A stretch of DNA of 64,000 nucleotides from Aliamphritea ceti (GCF_024347215.1 NZ_AP025282.1:5084001-5148000), one strand, 5' to 3'. Positions 18,324 to 27,607 are shown, counted from the first letter of the stretch. The notes: a model not told the origin generated them from the sequence alone. Numbers and translations are program-made.

Positions 18324-19454
18324 TTACAGTGAACGTGCATTCAGATATGCCTGCTCAGAAACGGCATGCCATTTCTTCGCCTGATCACGGAATTTAACGA
18401 ACGAATCAAAGACTTTCTTCGACATTGGATCTTTCGCTGCTTCTTCAGCAACGACCTGATCAGAAAGGTCTTTCATCTGCTTCAGAACTTCATCCGGGAA
18501 CTTACGCAATTCAACATTATGCTCATTCACCAGTTGTTCCAGCGCATGGTTGTTCTTCGCAGTGAAGTCAGCCAGCATATCCTGGTTAGCCACTCGAATA
18601 GCATTACGTACGATAGACTGCAGATCAGCTGGCAGTTTCTCAAATGCTTCCTGGTTGATGAATGTTTCCAGCGTTGTACCTGGCTCATGCCAGCCTGGGT
18701 AGTAGTAGAATTTCGCTGCTTTATGCAGGCCAAACGCCAGATCGTTATACGGACCTACCCACTCAGTCGCATCAATTGCACCAGATTGCAGTGACGGGAA
18801 GATTTCTCCGCCTGGCAGCAGTACAGGAGTACCACCGGCACGCTTAAGTACTTCGCCGCCCAGACCCGGAATACGCATCTTCAGGCCTTTCAGGTCTTCT
18901 ACGCTATTGATCTCACGGTTAAACCAACCGCCCATCTGAACGCCAGTGTTACCTGCAGCGCCCGGAATCAGACCAAACTCAGCATACACTTCTTCCCACA
19001 GCTCCATTCCGCCGCCGTGATACAACCAGGAATTCATTTCCTGAGCAGTCAGACCAAAAGGCACTGCAGCAAAGAATTGTGCTGCTGTAGATTTACCCTT
19101 CCAGTAGTAAGAAGCGCCGTGACCAAGTTCAGCAGTACCACGGGAGACCGCATCAAAAATTTCCAATGCGCCAACCAACTCTTTCGCACCGTATACTTTT
19201 ACAGTAATACGGCCGCCGGACATTTCACCGATCAGTTCTGCCAGTTTATTAGCACCGGTACCCAGACCCGGGAAGTTCTTTGGCCAGGTTGTCACCATTT
19301 TCCATTCAATTGGAGCAGGCTTTTCAGCCATTGCCGGCGCTGGCGCAGCTTCCGGTTTGCAGTCAGCAACCGGTGCTTTTTCTTCAGTACAGGCTGCTAA
19401 ACCAACCGCTGCAGCGCCCAGACCAAGGACTTTAACTATCTCACGACGTTTCAC
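18324..19454 (-). CDS. TRAP transporter substrate-binding protein (DctP, TakP-like)
   Basis: This is the periplasmic solute receptor of a TRAP carrier. I place the start at the GTG at 19454 (376 residues), preceded by AAAGGGAG, rather than at the longer in-frame start. The N-terminus VKRREIVKVLGLGAAAVGLAAC combines a twin-arginine motif with a lipobox-like LAAC, so it may be a Tat-exported lipoprotein. The fold is the DctP type: WKMVTTWPKNFPGLGTGANKLAE, ASYYWKGKSTAAQFFAAVPFGLTAQE, and the ligand-binding stretch SLQSGAIDATEWVGPYNDL. This branch binds 2-oxoacids or related carboxylates. The matching permease genes lie upstream on the other strand. Confidence 0.88.
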   Translation of the reverse strand: MKRREIVKVLGLGAAAVGLAACTEEKAPVADCKPEAAPAPAMAEKPAPIEWKMVTTWPKNFPGLGTGANKLAELIGEMSGGRITVKVYGAKELVGALEIFDAVSRGTAELGHGASYYWKGKSTAAQFFAAVPFGLTAQEMNSWLYHGGGMELWEEVYAEFGLIPGAAGNTGVQMGGWFNREINSVEDLKGLKMRIPGLGGEVLKRAGGTPVLLPGGEIFPSLQSGAIDATEWVGPYNDLAFGLHKAAKFYYYPGWHEPGTTLETFINQEAFEKLPADLQSIVRNAIRVANQDMLADFTAKNNHALEQLVNEHNVELRKFPDEVLKQMKDLSDQVVAEEAAKDPMSKKVFDSFVKFRDQAKKWHAVSEQAYLNARSL

Positions 19455-19701
19455 ATTGTTCTCCCTTTCGATGTCAGTCTGCACAGCTGACCAAACACAC
19501 CAGTCACACAGCTGCAGGCAGACCAAATTATGCAGTTATTATTATTCACCCAAGGAAAATAGCACGCAGCCATATTTGCTGCAATTTCAATCAGTAACCA
19601 AAGTACGAGCAGACCTTCTGGGGTTTTTCACCGATAGATTATAGAATTACGTTTTTATTGATATACTCCCTGAACACCCATCATCCTGACGAGGTCGGAC
19701 G

Positions 19702-20583
19702 TTGCAGTCTCTGAATCTTTTAAAATCGATCGCTGATGCCAAAAGCAATCTGCGTAAATCAGAACAGAAAGTTGCTGATTACGTACTAGAGAACCCTTCA
19801 GAGGTTATCCATATGCGCATCGTCGACCTGGCTTCAGAAGCGAATGTCAGTGAGCCCACCGTTGTACGTTTTTGCCGTGCCTTAAACTATGACGGCTTTC
19901 AGGACTTTAAGCTGACACTTGCGCAGGGGCTGGCCAGCAACGCCAATTTCGAGCAGTTCTCCCTGAACAGCAAAGATACTGTTAGCGAATTTAAGCAAAA
20001 GATTTTTGATTCAACGGTCGGCAACATGATGCGGGTCCGTGAAGAACTGGACTCTGACACGCTGGAATCAGCCATCAATGCGATTGCCAAGGCTGGCCGG
20101 GTAGAACTTTATGGTTTCGGTGCATCCGCGCCGGTATGCGATGATGCTCAGCATAAATTTCATCGTCTGAAAATCTCATCATCTGCTTATTCCGATCCGC
20201 ATATGCAGATGATCTCTGCGACCACACTGAGCACCGATGATGTGGTTATCGCTATTTCCCAGACAGGCCGTACGAAAGACTTGTTGCATGCAATCAAGCT
20301 GGTAAAAGCCGCTGGCGCGACAGTTATCTCGCTCTGTCCAAGCAATACTCCGCTGTCGGCACTGGCCAACATTTCTATCCATATTGATCTTGAAGAAGAC
20401 AAAGACCTCAGCACACTGATGTCTTCGCGGGTAGTTCACCTGGTTGTTATTGATGTACTCGCGGTGGGCGTTGCCATGAAACTTGGCCCTGGCTTACTGG
20501 ATCATCTTAAGACTATCAAACGCAGCCTGAAAAGCCTGCGTCAGAATGATAAACGCCTGCCTATTCGAAAGCCCGGACTGTAA
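19702..20583 (+). CDS. HexR/RpiR-family transcriptional regulator
   Basis: The protein has an N-terminal helix-turn-helix (1-80; ASEANVSEPTVVRFCRALNYDGFQDFKLTLAQ) followed by a SIS sugar-phosphate-binding domain (about 125-265; AISQTGRTKDLLHAIKLVKAAGATVISL). Overall similarity to HexR, which binds KDPG and represses Entner-Doudoroff and related central carbon genes, is strong. It starts at TTG with a GAGG site eight bases upstream. No sugar genes are next to it, so its targets lie elsewhere. Confidence 0.85.
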   Translation: MQSLNLLKSIADAKSNLRKSEQKVADYVLENPSEVIHMRIVDLASEANVSEPTVVRFCRALNYDGFQDFKLTLAQGLASNANFEQFSLNSKDTVSEFKQKIFDSTVGNMMRVREELDSDTLESAINAIAKAGRVELYGFGASAPVCDDAQHKFHRLKISSSAYSDPHMQMISATTLSTDDVVIAISQTGRTKDLLHAIKLVKAAGATVISLCPSNTPLSALANISIHIDLEEDKDLSTLMSSRVVHLVVIDVLAVGVAMKLGPGLLDHLKTIKRSLKSLRQNDKRLPIRKPGL

Positions 20584-20809
20584 CTGTACAGCCATCTGCG
20601 CGTCATAATACTTTCACTTCACCTTGCTAACCTGCCGGAAGCTAATGAGCACCGGCTTTCAGTACGCCTGAGAACTGGTGTTTGAAAACTGTACAATAAT
20701 CGTATTAAACTATTGCCGTGCATGTCAGCAAACCTTTCTCTGGTACCTGATCTATACAATCACACCAGAGGGCTGGGTTGCTTAGAAAAAGAGTATAGGA
20801 GCGAGTGCT

Positions 20810-21016
20810 ATGCAGATACGTAAGAGTCAGGATCTGAACGAACTGCAAACGGAAATCTTCGACCTGATGGTAGGTATTGAAGAAGAAGAGCAACAGGAGC
20901 GACAGAAAGTCGCCAGTAAAAAATCACTTCTTGCGCGTCGCGCAATCGAACATCACCGCGAACAAAAAATATTAGTCGGTGAAATAGACGACGAACACTG
21001 GTTTGACGATTTGTAA
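20810..21016 (+). CDS. Small charged protein, possibly PA3496-like
   Basis: This 68-residue soluble protein has a very acidic first half (IEEEEQQERQ) and a basic central helix (KKSLLARRAIEHHREQK), ending with acidic EIDDEHWFDDL. The ARRAIE-x-HREQ segment recalls the PA3496 family of small proteins, but I hold this loosely. A TAGGAGCGAG site precedes the ATG. It sits between the hexR-like gene and a terminator. Confidence 0.6.
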   Translation: MQIRKSQDLNELQTEIFDLMVGIEEEEQQERQKVASKKSLLARRAIEHHREQKILVGEIDDEHWFDDL

Positions 21017-21053
21017 CCAGGTCAGTTTTAAGCCGCTGTATACTGCGCGCTCA

Positions 21054-21083
21054 AAAAATCACAGCCCCGTTACTGCGGGGCTG
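21054..21083. terminator. Terminator between convergent genes
   Basis: CAGCCCCG/CGGGGCTG (21062-21069 with 21076-21083) forms a GC-rich stem. On the reverse strand it is followed by TGTGATTTTTTG, so it terminates the GFA/glutamate-synthase-like unit and probably also the small forward gene. Confidence 0.75.
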
Positions 21084-21105
21084 CTCTCTCATATGATAAA
21101 GCCAA

Positions 21106-21531
21106 TTAGTTACTCTCTGGAGCAAACATTGCAATAACTTCAGCTTCAGTCATGCACTTAGTGTCATTCGAAAAGCCATAATAATCAGGCTTCTTATCGA
21201 TAAAGATCTGATGATCCAGCACTAACCCTTCGGTCTCTGCAAATAATCCCGCCGGCATAATATACTGACCGGTTTGACGCATCCGCCAGAACAAATGTGT
21301 ACCGCATCGCTGGCAGAATCCCCGCTCCGCCCACTCAGACGACGCAAAAGTAGCCAGACTGTCGCCTTTTACCTCAACATCAGTACCACAATCGACAGCC
21401 AGTAACGGGCCACCACCCCATTTCCGGCACATACCGCAGTGACACACGCCTACCTGAGCATCCAGCTGGGCAACTTTCACGGTTAGCTCACCGCATAAAC
21501 AACTGCCGTGCTGATCAGTTAACTTCGACAT
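21106..21531 (-). CDS. GFA/CENP-V family zinc protein
   Basis: This is a 141-residue member of the glutathione-dependent formaldehyde-activating (Gfa) family, a beta fold built around zinc. The expected ligands are present: SCLCGE, VCHCGMC and FCQRCG. Family members bind glutathione adducts or are of unknown function, so the substrate is uncertain. It is cytosolic. It lies 26 bases after the FMN glutamate-synthase-like gene on the same strand and is probably cotranscribed with it. Confidence 0.87.
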   Translation of the reverse strand: MSKLTDQHGSCLCGELTVKVAQLDAQVGVCHCGMCRKWGGGPLLAVDCGTDVEVKGDSLATFASSEWAERGFCQRCGTHLFWRMRQTGQYIMPAGLFAETEGLVLDHQIFIDKKPDYYGFSNDTKCMTEAEVIAMFAPESN

Positions 21532-21557
21532 ACCTATCTCCCTGTTCGCTGACGGGT

Positions 21558-23048
21558 TCAGTTTTCAGGATAGAGAATATTTAACGGCACCGAGCGGCCA
21601 CCTTCCAGTACGACAGCAGCATGTTCGCGCTTTAATTCCCGTGGCTCTGATACCCCACAAGAATGTGCGATCATTGCCACCTGATGAACCAGATTGTCAT
21701 GATAATTACGCACCCGTACCGCCTTATCTGTCGGCACCAGCCCGCGTTGCAGGTCTTTATTATGGGTGGTAATCCCGGTTGGGCAACTGTTCTTATTACA
21801 TTGCAGGGCCTGAATACAGCCCAGCGCAAACATAAATCCACGGGCACCGACAACAAAATCCGCCCCCAGACATAGCGCTGCGCCAACATCTGTCGGATTT
21901 ATACACTTACCCGAGGCGACAATCCGAATCCGTTCACGCAAACCATGCATCACCAGTTTGTTAACCAGCAAAGGTAAGCTTTCTTTTAGTGGTAAGCCAA
22001 CACTGTCCATCAATGGCATAGGTGCCGCACCGGTACCACCGTCACTGCTGTCGATCGTAATAAAGTCAGGAGCTTGCTCTACACCTCTGGTAATTACCGC
22101 ATCACAGAACTCATCCAGCCAAGTAGTGGAACCTAATACCAGCTTAAAACCAACCGGTTTACCGGTTACTTCGCGGATATGATTGACCATATCCAGTAAG
22201 TCATCAATAGATGCAATGTCCGGATGGCGGTTAGGACTGATTGACGCTTCCCCTTCAGGAATACCACGAATAGCTGCAATTTCAGCGCTGACCTTTTCAG
22301 CAGGTAACATACCGCCTTTACCGGGCTTGGCCCCCTGACTCAGCTTTATTTCAAACATTCGGACCTGTTCAACCGCCGCCTTTTCGCGGAGCTTTTCATC
22401 ACTCAAACGACCGTCCAGATCCCGTACACCGTACTTTGCAGTACCAATCTGGCAAACGATGTCACAGCCACCTTCTAAATGGTAAGGCGAAATACCGCCC
22501 TCGCCGGTATTCATCCAGCAACCTGCCTCGCGGGCACCATTGGCAAGTGCCAGTACCGCTGGTTTAGATAGCGCACCAAAGCTCATACCGGAAATGTTGA
22601 AAAATGATTTGGCATCATAAGGCGTCGTACAATGAGGCCCTATCCGCAATGACCGGGTCGTCACCGCATCTTCTGTCAGCGTTGGGAAAGGACAATTCAG
22701 GAAATAATAAGTACCGGGAATACGCAGATCACGGGTTGAGCCGAAGGCGATGGTATCCTCAACATTCTTAGCCGCACGATACACCCAGCTACGCTGAGCA
22801 CGGTTAAACGGCATTTCTTCCCGGTCCTGGGCAAAGAAATACTGCCTGAAAAACTCACCTAAATGCTCAAAAACATAACGAAAACGGCCAAACAGAGGGT
22901 AGTTACGGCGGATTGTCTGGGTCGTCTGATGTTTATCAATCTGATAAATAACCACACAAGCAATTAAACCCGCGATAAAAATAAATAACAGGATACCACC
23001 CAGGATTGCGACAAAGTTGATCGCAAAACTACTTATCGGATCAAGCAT
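21558..23048 (-). CDS. FMN-binding glutamate-synthase-family protein
   Basis: The 496-residue protein has an N-terminal membrane helix (about 8-35, FVAILGGILLFIFIAGLIACVVI) followed by a glutamate-synthase central/FMN domain. Landmarks are NISGMSFGALSKPAVLAL, GEGGISPYHLEGGCDIVCQIGT, the FMN phosphate site SSDGGTGAAPMPLMD, and a 3Fe-4S cysteine set (C-x5-C-x4-C in CIQALQCNKNSCPTGIT). It lacks the glutaminase domain of GltB, so it is not the housekeeping GOGAT large subunit. Related stand-alone FMN proteins may aminate or oxidise unusual substrates (glycine-betaine-linked and methylamine-type relatives exist). Its exact role is unknown. Confidence 0.86.
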   Translation of the reverse strand: MLDPISSFAINFVAILGGILLFIFIAGLIACVVIYQIDKHQTTQTIRRNYPLFGRFRYVFEHLGEFFRQYFFAQDREEMPFNRAQRSWVYRAAKNVEDTIAFGSTRDLRIPGTYYFLNCPFPTLTEDAVTTRSLRIGPHCTTPYDAKSFFNISGMSFGALSKPAVLALANGAREAGCWMNTGEGGISPYHLEGGCDIVCQIGTAKYGVRDLDGRLSDEKLREKAAVEQVRMFEIKLSQGAKPGKGGMLPAEKVSAEIAAIRGIPEGEASISPNRHPDIASIDDLLDMVNHIREVTGKPVGFKLVLGSTTWLDEFCDAVITRGVEQAPDFITIDSSDGGTGAAPMPLMDSVGLPLKESLPLLVNKLVMHGLRERIRIVASGKCINPTDVGAALCLGADFVVGARGFMFALGCIQALQCNKNSCPTGITTHNKDLQRGLVPTDKAVRVRNYHDNLVHQVAMIAHSCGVSEPRELKREHAAVVLEGGRSVPLNILYPEN

Positions 23049-23299
23049 AGAAAGTCCTCACCTTATTATTTTTCTAACTGGCGTTTTATTTTTTACCTTA
23101 CTCTTTTTTACCCACTTGAGCGCTCTATCACAAGGCTTATCAGCCACTTATGCCTCTCAAGCTGTGTAAACCATTGTCTTCTACCTTTCCGAAACCAAGC
23201 TGAAAATCGCTGCTAAACCCCAAATATTACTGCGGTCTTAAACATACTTTCCCACTTTCATGACTAACAGCAATGGCTGACGCTAAAAATCCTACAGAC

Positions 23300-23330
23300 A
23301 AAAAAATGGCCCTGTATTACAGAGCCATTC
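23300..23330 (-). terminator. Terminator after the M24 hydrolase gene
   Basis: On the reverse strand ATGGCTCTG pairs with CAGGGCCAT (one G-T wobble) and is followed by a run of seven T. It sits 20 bases after the stop of the M24 gene. Confidence 0.85.
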
Positions 23331-23347
23331 TTGTTTTGCCGTTCCGC

Positions 23348-24529
23348 TTAGCGATCAATGACCGGTAAGGTTGGCCAGGCACGTTTATGTAACATTTCAC
23401 AGCCATCAGCCGTAATCAGAATATTCTCTTCGTGCACCATCATTTTACCCGGCGCAAAGGTCATACCCGGCTCCAGCGTCAGAATCATGCCTTCTTTGAG
23501 TTCGACATCTCCGCCCTCAACATTTGATGGCCACTCTGTCAGCTGCATACCTAAGCCATGGCCCATACGGCCAACATCATTGCCCAGCGCACCGGCTCCT
23601 TCCAGAACACTCCACATTGCCTTCCAGACATCACCGGTGGTTCTCCCCGGAGCAGCTGTACGCAAACCGGCTTCCGTCGACTCATAAACCGCTTCGTATG
23701 CCATATGCGTATCCTGATCAACCTGACCAAACGCAAAGTTACGATCGTAATCGCTGAAATACCCGTCGAAATTGGCGCCGGTATCGATGATCAGTACATC
23801 ACCACGTTCCAGCAAGCGGTCTGTTGGTCCCATAATGATATTGTCATAGCCCCCCTGACCAGATGCAGATATCAGATACGGGCAGGCATCCGCACCCAGA
23901 CGCAACATTTCGATATGCATGGCCTTGCAGGCTTCCCGCTCAGTCATACCCGCTCTCAGGTTAGCGTACAGATAATCAAAACCTGCCGCTGTGACTTCGC
24001 AGGCAAAACGGGTTTTAGCGATCTCCGCCGGAGACTTAACGCTGCGAACTTCCCGAACCAGCTTCGCAACATCAACCATTTCATGCTGGCTGAGCATGTC
24101 CTGGAGCATCTTAAAGTTTGCCGCAGGCATGCGCAGGTGGGTTTCCGGTCCAAGCATCGCACCAATCTTCATGGACCGCTTAGATACATCAGCTAATGCA
24201 CCTGCCAGCTGACTGATACCATCGTCTTCCGGACGTGGTGCCGGCCAGCTACGTACATCTTCCACCCAGGTATCATCAAAACCTGCCACGCCGATTTCAG
24301 GTACAACCGCGATAGGTAAACCTTCAGCCGGAACAACCAGAAACCATGGTCGCGTCGGACTTTCCCAAAACTGTGATTTAAAACCACTGAAATAACGAAA
24401 CTCAGGTTCCGTGGATAAAAATACCGCATCAACACCTTGCTCATTCATTAACTGTTGCAGCTTGGCAGTACGGTTTTCAAACTCACTACGCTCAAAGCCG
24501 CGTGGTGGTGCAATCAAAGTATTGGTCAT
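23348..24529 (-). CDS. M24-family metallohydrolase (Xaa-Pro peptidase/creatinase fold)
   Basis: The 393-residue protein has a creatinase-like N-terminal domain (1-150; NEQGVDAVFLSTEPEFRYFSGF) and a pita-bread catalytic domain. All five dinuclear-metal ligands are seen: two aspartates in IIDTGANFDGYFSDYDRNF, the histidine of MGHGLGMQL, and glutamates in LTLEPGM and VHEENILI. Cytosolic family members cleave Xaa-Pro peptides, creatine or ring amides such as ectoine. It is the last gene of the TRAP operon, so it probably hydrolyses the imported compound. The N-terminus lacks the WLTGYDGW-type signature I associate with ectoine hydrolase, so the substrate is open. Confidence 0.88.
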   Translation of the reverse strand: MTNTLIAPPRGFERSEFENRTAKLQQLMNEQGVDAVFLSTEPEFRYFSGFKSQFWESPTRPWFLVVPAEGLPIAVVPEIGVAGFDDTWVEDVRSWPAPRPEDDGISQLAGALADVSKRSMKIGAMLGPETHLRMPAANFKMLQDMLSQHEMVDVAKLVREVRSVKSPAEIAKTRFACEVTAAGFDYLYANLRAGMTEREACKAMHIEMLRLGADACPYLISASGQGGYDNIIMGPTDRLLERGDVLIIDTGANFDGYFSDYDRNFAFGQVDQDTHMAYEAVYESTEAGLRTAAPGRTTGDVWKAMWSVLEGAGALGNDVGRMGHGLGMQLTEWPSNVEGGDVELKEGMILTLEPGMTFAPGKMMVHEENILITADGCEMLHKRAWPTLPVIDR

Positions 24530-24556
24530 AAAAGTCTTCTCAAAATACCGACTAAA

Positions 24557-25903
24557 TCAGTCGCCAAATGCCAGATCACGCAGTAACAGCGCAATTTCCG
24601 GGAAAAATATCAGCAAAGCAGACATAAAAAACAAAATCAAAATAAACGGCAAAGTACCGCGAATCACTTCCAGATAAGGCTTATTAAAAATAGCAATTGC
24701 GGTAAAAATGTCACAGCCAAAAGGTGGTGTCGCTGAACCAATCGCCATTTGCAGTGTGATCATGACACCGACTAAAACCGGGTCTAATCCAACATCACCA
24801 ATAATTGGCACAAAAATCGGCGTCAGAATAACCAGAACTACCAGTGAATCGACGAACATACAGCCGACAAAAAACGCCAGAGCAATGACAAAGAGCACAT
24901 ACTCTTTAGACGCATCTTCCAGATTCAGCGGTGCCAACAGCTCCTGAGGAATCTGTTCAAAAGAAATGTACCAGGAGAAAGCCTGCCCCATGCCTACCAG
25001 AATAAATACTACCGCAGTGATCAGACCAGTGCTCAGTGCAGCATCAATAACATCCCGGTGGTCAAGCTCCCGGTATATAAAGCACTCAACGATGATCGCA
25101 TACAACACAGAGAAGGACGCCGCTTCAGTAGGCGTGACAGCTCCGGAATAAATGCCGCCAACAATCAGCGCCGGAAAACCCAGGGGTAATAATGCTTTCT
25201 TAATAGACTGAAACTTTTCACTCCAGCTGGTCTTTTCGACCAGAGCGATAGTATCAGCGTGATACACGCTGTATGCGTAACAATACGTTGAGAACAGTAT
25301 CGCCAGCACAATGCCAGGACCAATACCGGCAATAAACAACTCACCGACACTGGTATTAGCCAGGGTGCCGTAAAGGATCAAACCAATACTGGGTGGAATT
25401 AAAAACGCTATGTCGCTGGCATTAATGATCAGGGCCATAACAAAGCTGTCTTTGTAGCCAGCCTGCAGCAGTTTCGGTCGCATAATCTGACCAACCGACA
25501 CTACCGTTGCCTGCGTAGAACCGGATACTGAACCGAACAGCGTACAGCTGATACAGGTAGTAATAGGTAAACCACCACGGCGATGGCCAACAAAAGCTTC
25601 AATCAGCCCCAACAGGTTATGGGCCGTATGGCCACGGGTCATAATGTCTGCAGCCAGAATAAACATCGGTACAGCAATCAACGCATTCGGTGATATACCA
25701 GTCACCATTTGCTGAATAATTACGCCGGTATCTATACCGGAAAAGTGTACCAAACCAATCAATGCACCCACTGCCAGCGGCACAACCATCGGGAAACTCA
25801 GAAATAACAGGATTACCATTGCCGACACCAGCGCAAAGGTAACTACATAGATGTCCAGCTCACCGGCTATCACATCAGATAAAAACTCAAAAATCCCACT
25901 CAT
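24557..25903 (-). CDS. TRAP transporter large permease (DctM)
   Basis: This is the channel-forming TRAP subunit with about 12 membrane helices. Landmarks are AVPMFILAADIMTRG, FGSVSGSTQATVVSVGQIMRP, DIAFLIPPSIGLILYG and LQMAIGSATPPFGCDIFTAIAIFNKPY. I chose the ATG at 25903 (preceded by GGTGA) over an in-frame GTG nine bases earlier. It lies between the M24 hydrolase and the small permease in a single-direction operon with the binding protein, forming a full importer. Confidence 0.92.
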   Translation of the reverse strand: MSGIFEFLSDVIAGELDIYVVTFALVSAMVILLFLSFPMVVPLAVGALIGLVHFSGIDTGVIIQQMVTGISPNALIAVPMFILAADIMTRGHTAHNLLGLIEAFVGHRRGGLPITTCISCTLFGSVSGSTQATVVSVGQIMRPKLLQAGYKDSFVMALIINASDIAFLIPPSIGLILYGTLANTSVGELFIAGIGPGIVLAILFSTYCYAYSVYHADTIALVEKTSWSEKFQSIKKALLPLGFPALIVGGIYSGAVTPTEAASFSVLYAIIVECFIYRELDHRDVIDAALSTGLITAVVFILVGMGQAFSWYISFEQIPQELLAPLNLEDASKEYVLFVIALAFFVGCMFVDSLVVLVILTPIFVPIIGDVGLDPVLVGVMITLQMAIGSATPPFGCDIFTAIAIFNKPYLEVIRGTLPFILILFFMSALLIFFPEIALLLRDLAFGD

Positions 25904-25954
25904 ATCATTCACCAGCTCTACATATTCAGCGCTTAAATTCAGAAACGGCAGTGA

Positions 25955-26470
25955 TCAGTTATCCATCACTTCGTGCGACAGATAGATCTCTGCATGGGTC
26001 AGATTCATAAAGAAGGCGATCAGATACTGAATGCCTGCAATACTCAGTCCCAAAGGAATTACCGAATAAATGATATAAACAGGAAATTGCAGGGCCGGGC
26101 TTAAGCGATTGATATCCTTAAGATCCTGCACATAAAACACCGCTTTGTAAGCCAGATAGAACATCAGCGAAGCGGTAACGATAGAAATGAGAATGATGAG
26201 CGCTTTTTTGGCTTTAAAGCCCAGCGAATCATAAAGCGCCGTCATGCGAATATTCCGGCCTTTACGGACCGCATACGCAAAGCCAATAAAGGTAATAGCA
26301 ACAATCAGAAACTGATTTAGCTCTTCAGCAAAGAACAGGCTCTTACCAAAAAAATATCGTCCAATAGCATTAGAGACAGAGTTAGCCATCATCAGCAGAA
26401 TTGCTCCACTGACAACCCACTTCTCTATCGACTCAGTCAGAATACTGACATTATGAAATATCTTTTTCAT
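25955..26470 (-). CDS. TRAP transporter small permease (DctQ)
   Basis: This is a four-helix DctQ subunit of 171 residues, counted from the ATG at 26470; an in-frame TTG 18 bases earlier is less likely. The signature segment AVRKGRNIRMTALYDSLG between helices two and three is typical. The C-terminus ends near HAEIYLSHEVMDN. It pairs with the large permease downstream and the TeaA-like binding protein upstream. Confidence 0.9.
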   Translation of the reverse strand: MKKIFHNVSILTESIEKWVVSGAILLMMANSVSNAIGRYFFGKSLFFAEELNQFLIVAITFIGFAYAVRKGRNIRMTALYDSLGFKAKKALIILISIVTASLMFYLAYKAVFYVQDLKDINRLSPALQFPVYIIYSVIPLGLSIAGIQYLIAFFMNLTHAEIYLSHEVMDN

Positions 26471-26572
26471 AAGCACACACCCTTGCAACTGTCCGGCCTT
26501 CCCTTCCCGGGCACATCTTTAAACGCATCCCGCCGGAATACTTTGCACTCCGGCGGGCTGAAGAACGACCGA

Positions 26573-27607
26573 TTAAGAAGCGTCTTTCACTTCCTGAATC
26601 AGGTTTTGCAGAATTTTCTTCGCACCGTCACGGGCAGAAGCTTTATCCGCATCGTCATACGCGTTTTCAACAACGTTGTAGTAAGTCTCGTGCAGAGAAG
26701 TACTCAGATCTTTGAAGCGGCTACGTTCTTCCGCTGTAAGAGTTACAACTTTGATGTCAGGACGTTCAGCCAGGATCTTATCCATGTTTTCCTGGTTGAT
26801 CTTCAGCTGGTAATCATGTGCAGCCTGTTCAGCAGCAGCAATCGCTGTGTGAACCATTTCCTGCTTCTCAGCAGACAGACCGTTAAACCACTCGCTGTTA
26901 GTAGATACAGTACCTACGTAAGGCTGCTGGCCAGGGAACATCAGGTAATCCTGAACTTCATGCCATTTAGCGTTGTAGATGAAGTAGATAGGGTTAACCA
27001 TGCCATCAACTGTTTTCAACTGCAGCGAACCGTATACTTCACCCCAGGACAGTGGTGTTGGTGTAGCACCGAAAGTCTTGTAGGTTTCAACTGGAATAGT
27101 AGAAGTGAAAGTACGGATTTTCTGACCAGCAAAATCTTCAGGGCTACGGATTGCTTTGTTAGCACCCCATACCATTTCACCTTCAGAAATCATGGTTAAC
27201 AGCTTCAGGTTTACGTTTTCAAAACGGTCTGCCAAGTCGTTATAAATAGTCTTGCTGCCCGTCAGTACTTTACGTACTACATCAGTATCAGTACCCATTA
27301 CGTACGGTACGCTGATCGCCTGTACTTCAGGTACATAAGAACCCAGGTGGCCAGTACCTACAGATACAAACTGCACAGTGCCTTTAGCTGTCAGCTCTAC
27401 GATATCGTTTTCGGTACCCAGCTGGCCATAGTAATAAACCTTAACGCGGATATCGCCGTCAGATTCTTTTTTAATCGTGTCAGCAAACGTTTGTGCGAAG
27501 ATATCCTGAACGTCTTTCTTGTCTTCTTCAGACGCGAATTTCCAGGTTTCTGCACTTACACCAAAGCTGATGCCCAGCGCCAATAGAGCCGTTAATAATT
27601 TTTTCAT
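26573..27607 (-). CDS. TRAP substrate-binding protein, TeaA-like
   Basis: This is the periplasmic receptor of the TRAP importer: 344 residues with a signal peptide ending ...GVSAE. Similarity to the Halomonas ectoine binder TeaA is visible along the protein: WKFASEEDKKDVQDIFAQTF, the KIRT arginine (FAGQKIRTFTSTI), the pocket tryptophan in FGATPTPLSWGEVYG and an asparagine in DGMVNPIYFIYN. These correspond, from memory, to TeaA's Glu, Arg, Trp and Asn ligand residues. The aromatic pair of the TeaA pocket is not obviously kept (QQPYVGTV region). A compact zwitterion related to ectoine is a reasonable ligand guess. Confidence 0.9.
   Translation of the reverse strand: MKKLLTALLALGISFGVSAETWKFASEEDKKDVQDIFAQTFADTIKKESDGDIRVKVYYYGQLGTENDIVELTAKGTVQFVSVGTGHLGSYVPEVQAISVPYVMGTDTDVVRKVLTGSKTIYNDLADRFENVNLKLLTMISEGEMVWGANKAIRSPEDFAGQKIRTFTSTIPVETYKTFGATPTPLSWGEVYGSLQLKTVDGMVNPIYFIYNAKWHEVQDYLMFPGQQPYVGTVSTNSEWFNGLSAEKQEMVHTAIAAAEQAAHDYQLKINQENMDKILAERPDIKVVTLTAEERSRFKDLSTSLHETYYNVVENAYDDADKASARDGAKKILQNLIQEVKDAS

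Noticed and set aside
21558..23048. gltB (housekeeping glutamate synthase large subunit)
   Set aside because: Only 496 residues, no glutaminase domain, membrane helix at the N-terminus and no gltD next to it.
23558..24196. 212-residue forward reading frame
   Set aside because: Antisense to the M24 hydrolase gene with all metal ligands in frame; no independent evidence for the forward product.
23348..24529. Ectoine hydrolase or DMSP lyase DddP identity for the M24 protein
   Set aside because: Metal ligands fit the whole M24 family, but the N-terminal region lacks the ectoine-hydrolase signature and the sequence does not resemble DddP beyond the fold.
26453..27199. 248-residue forward reading frame
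   Set aside because: Antisense to the TeaA-like receptor gene, whose protein is complete and recognisable; the forward translation has no domain and unusual composition.
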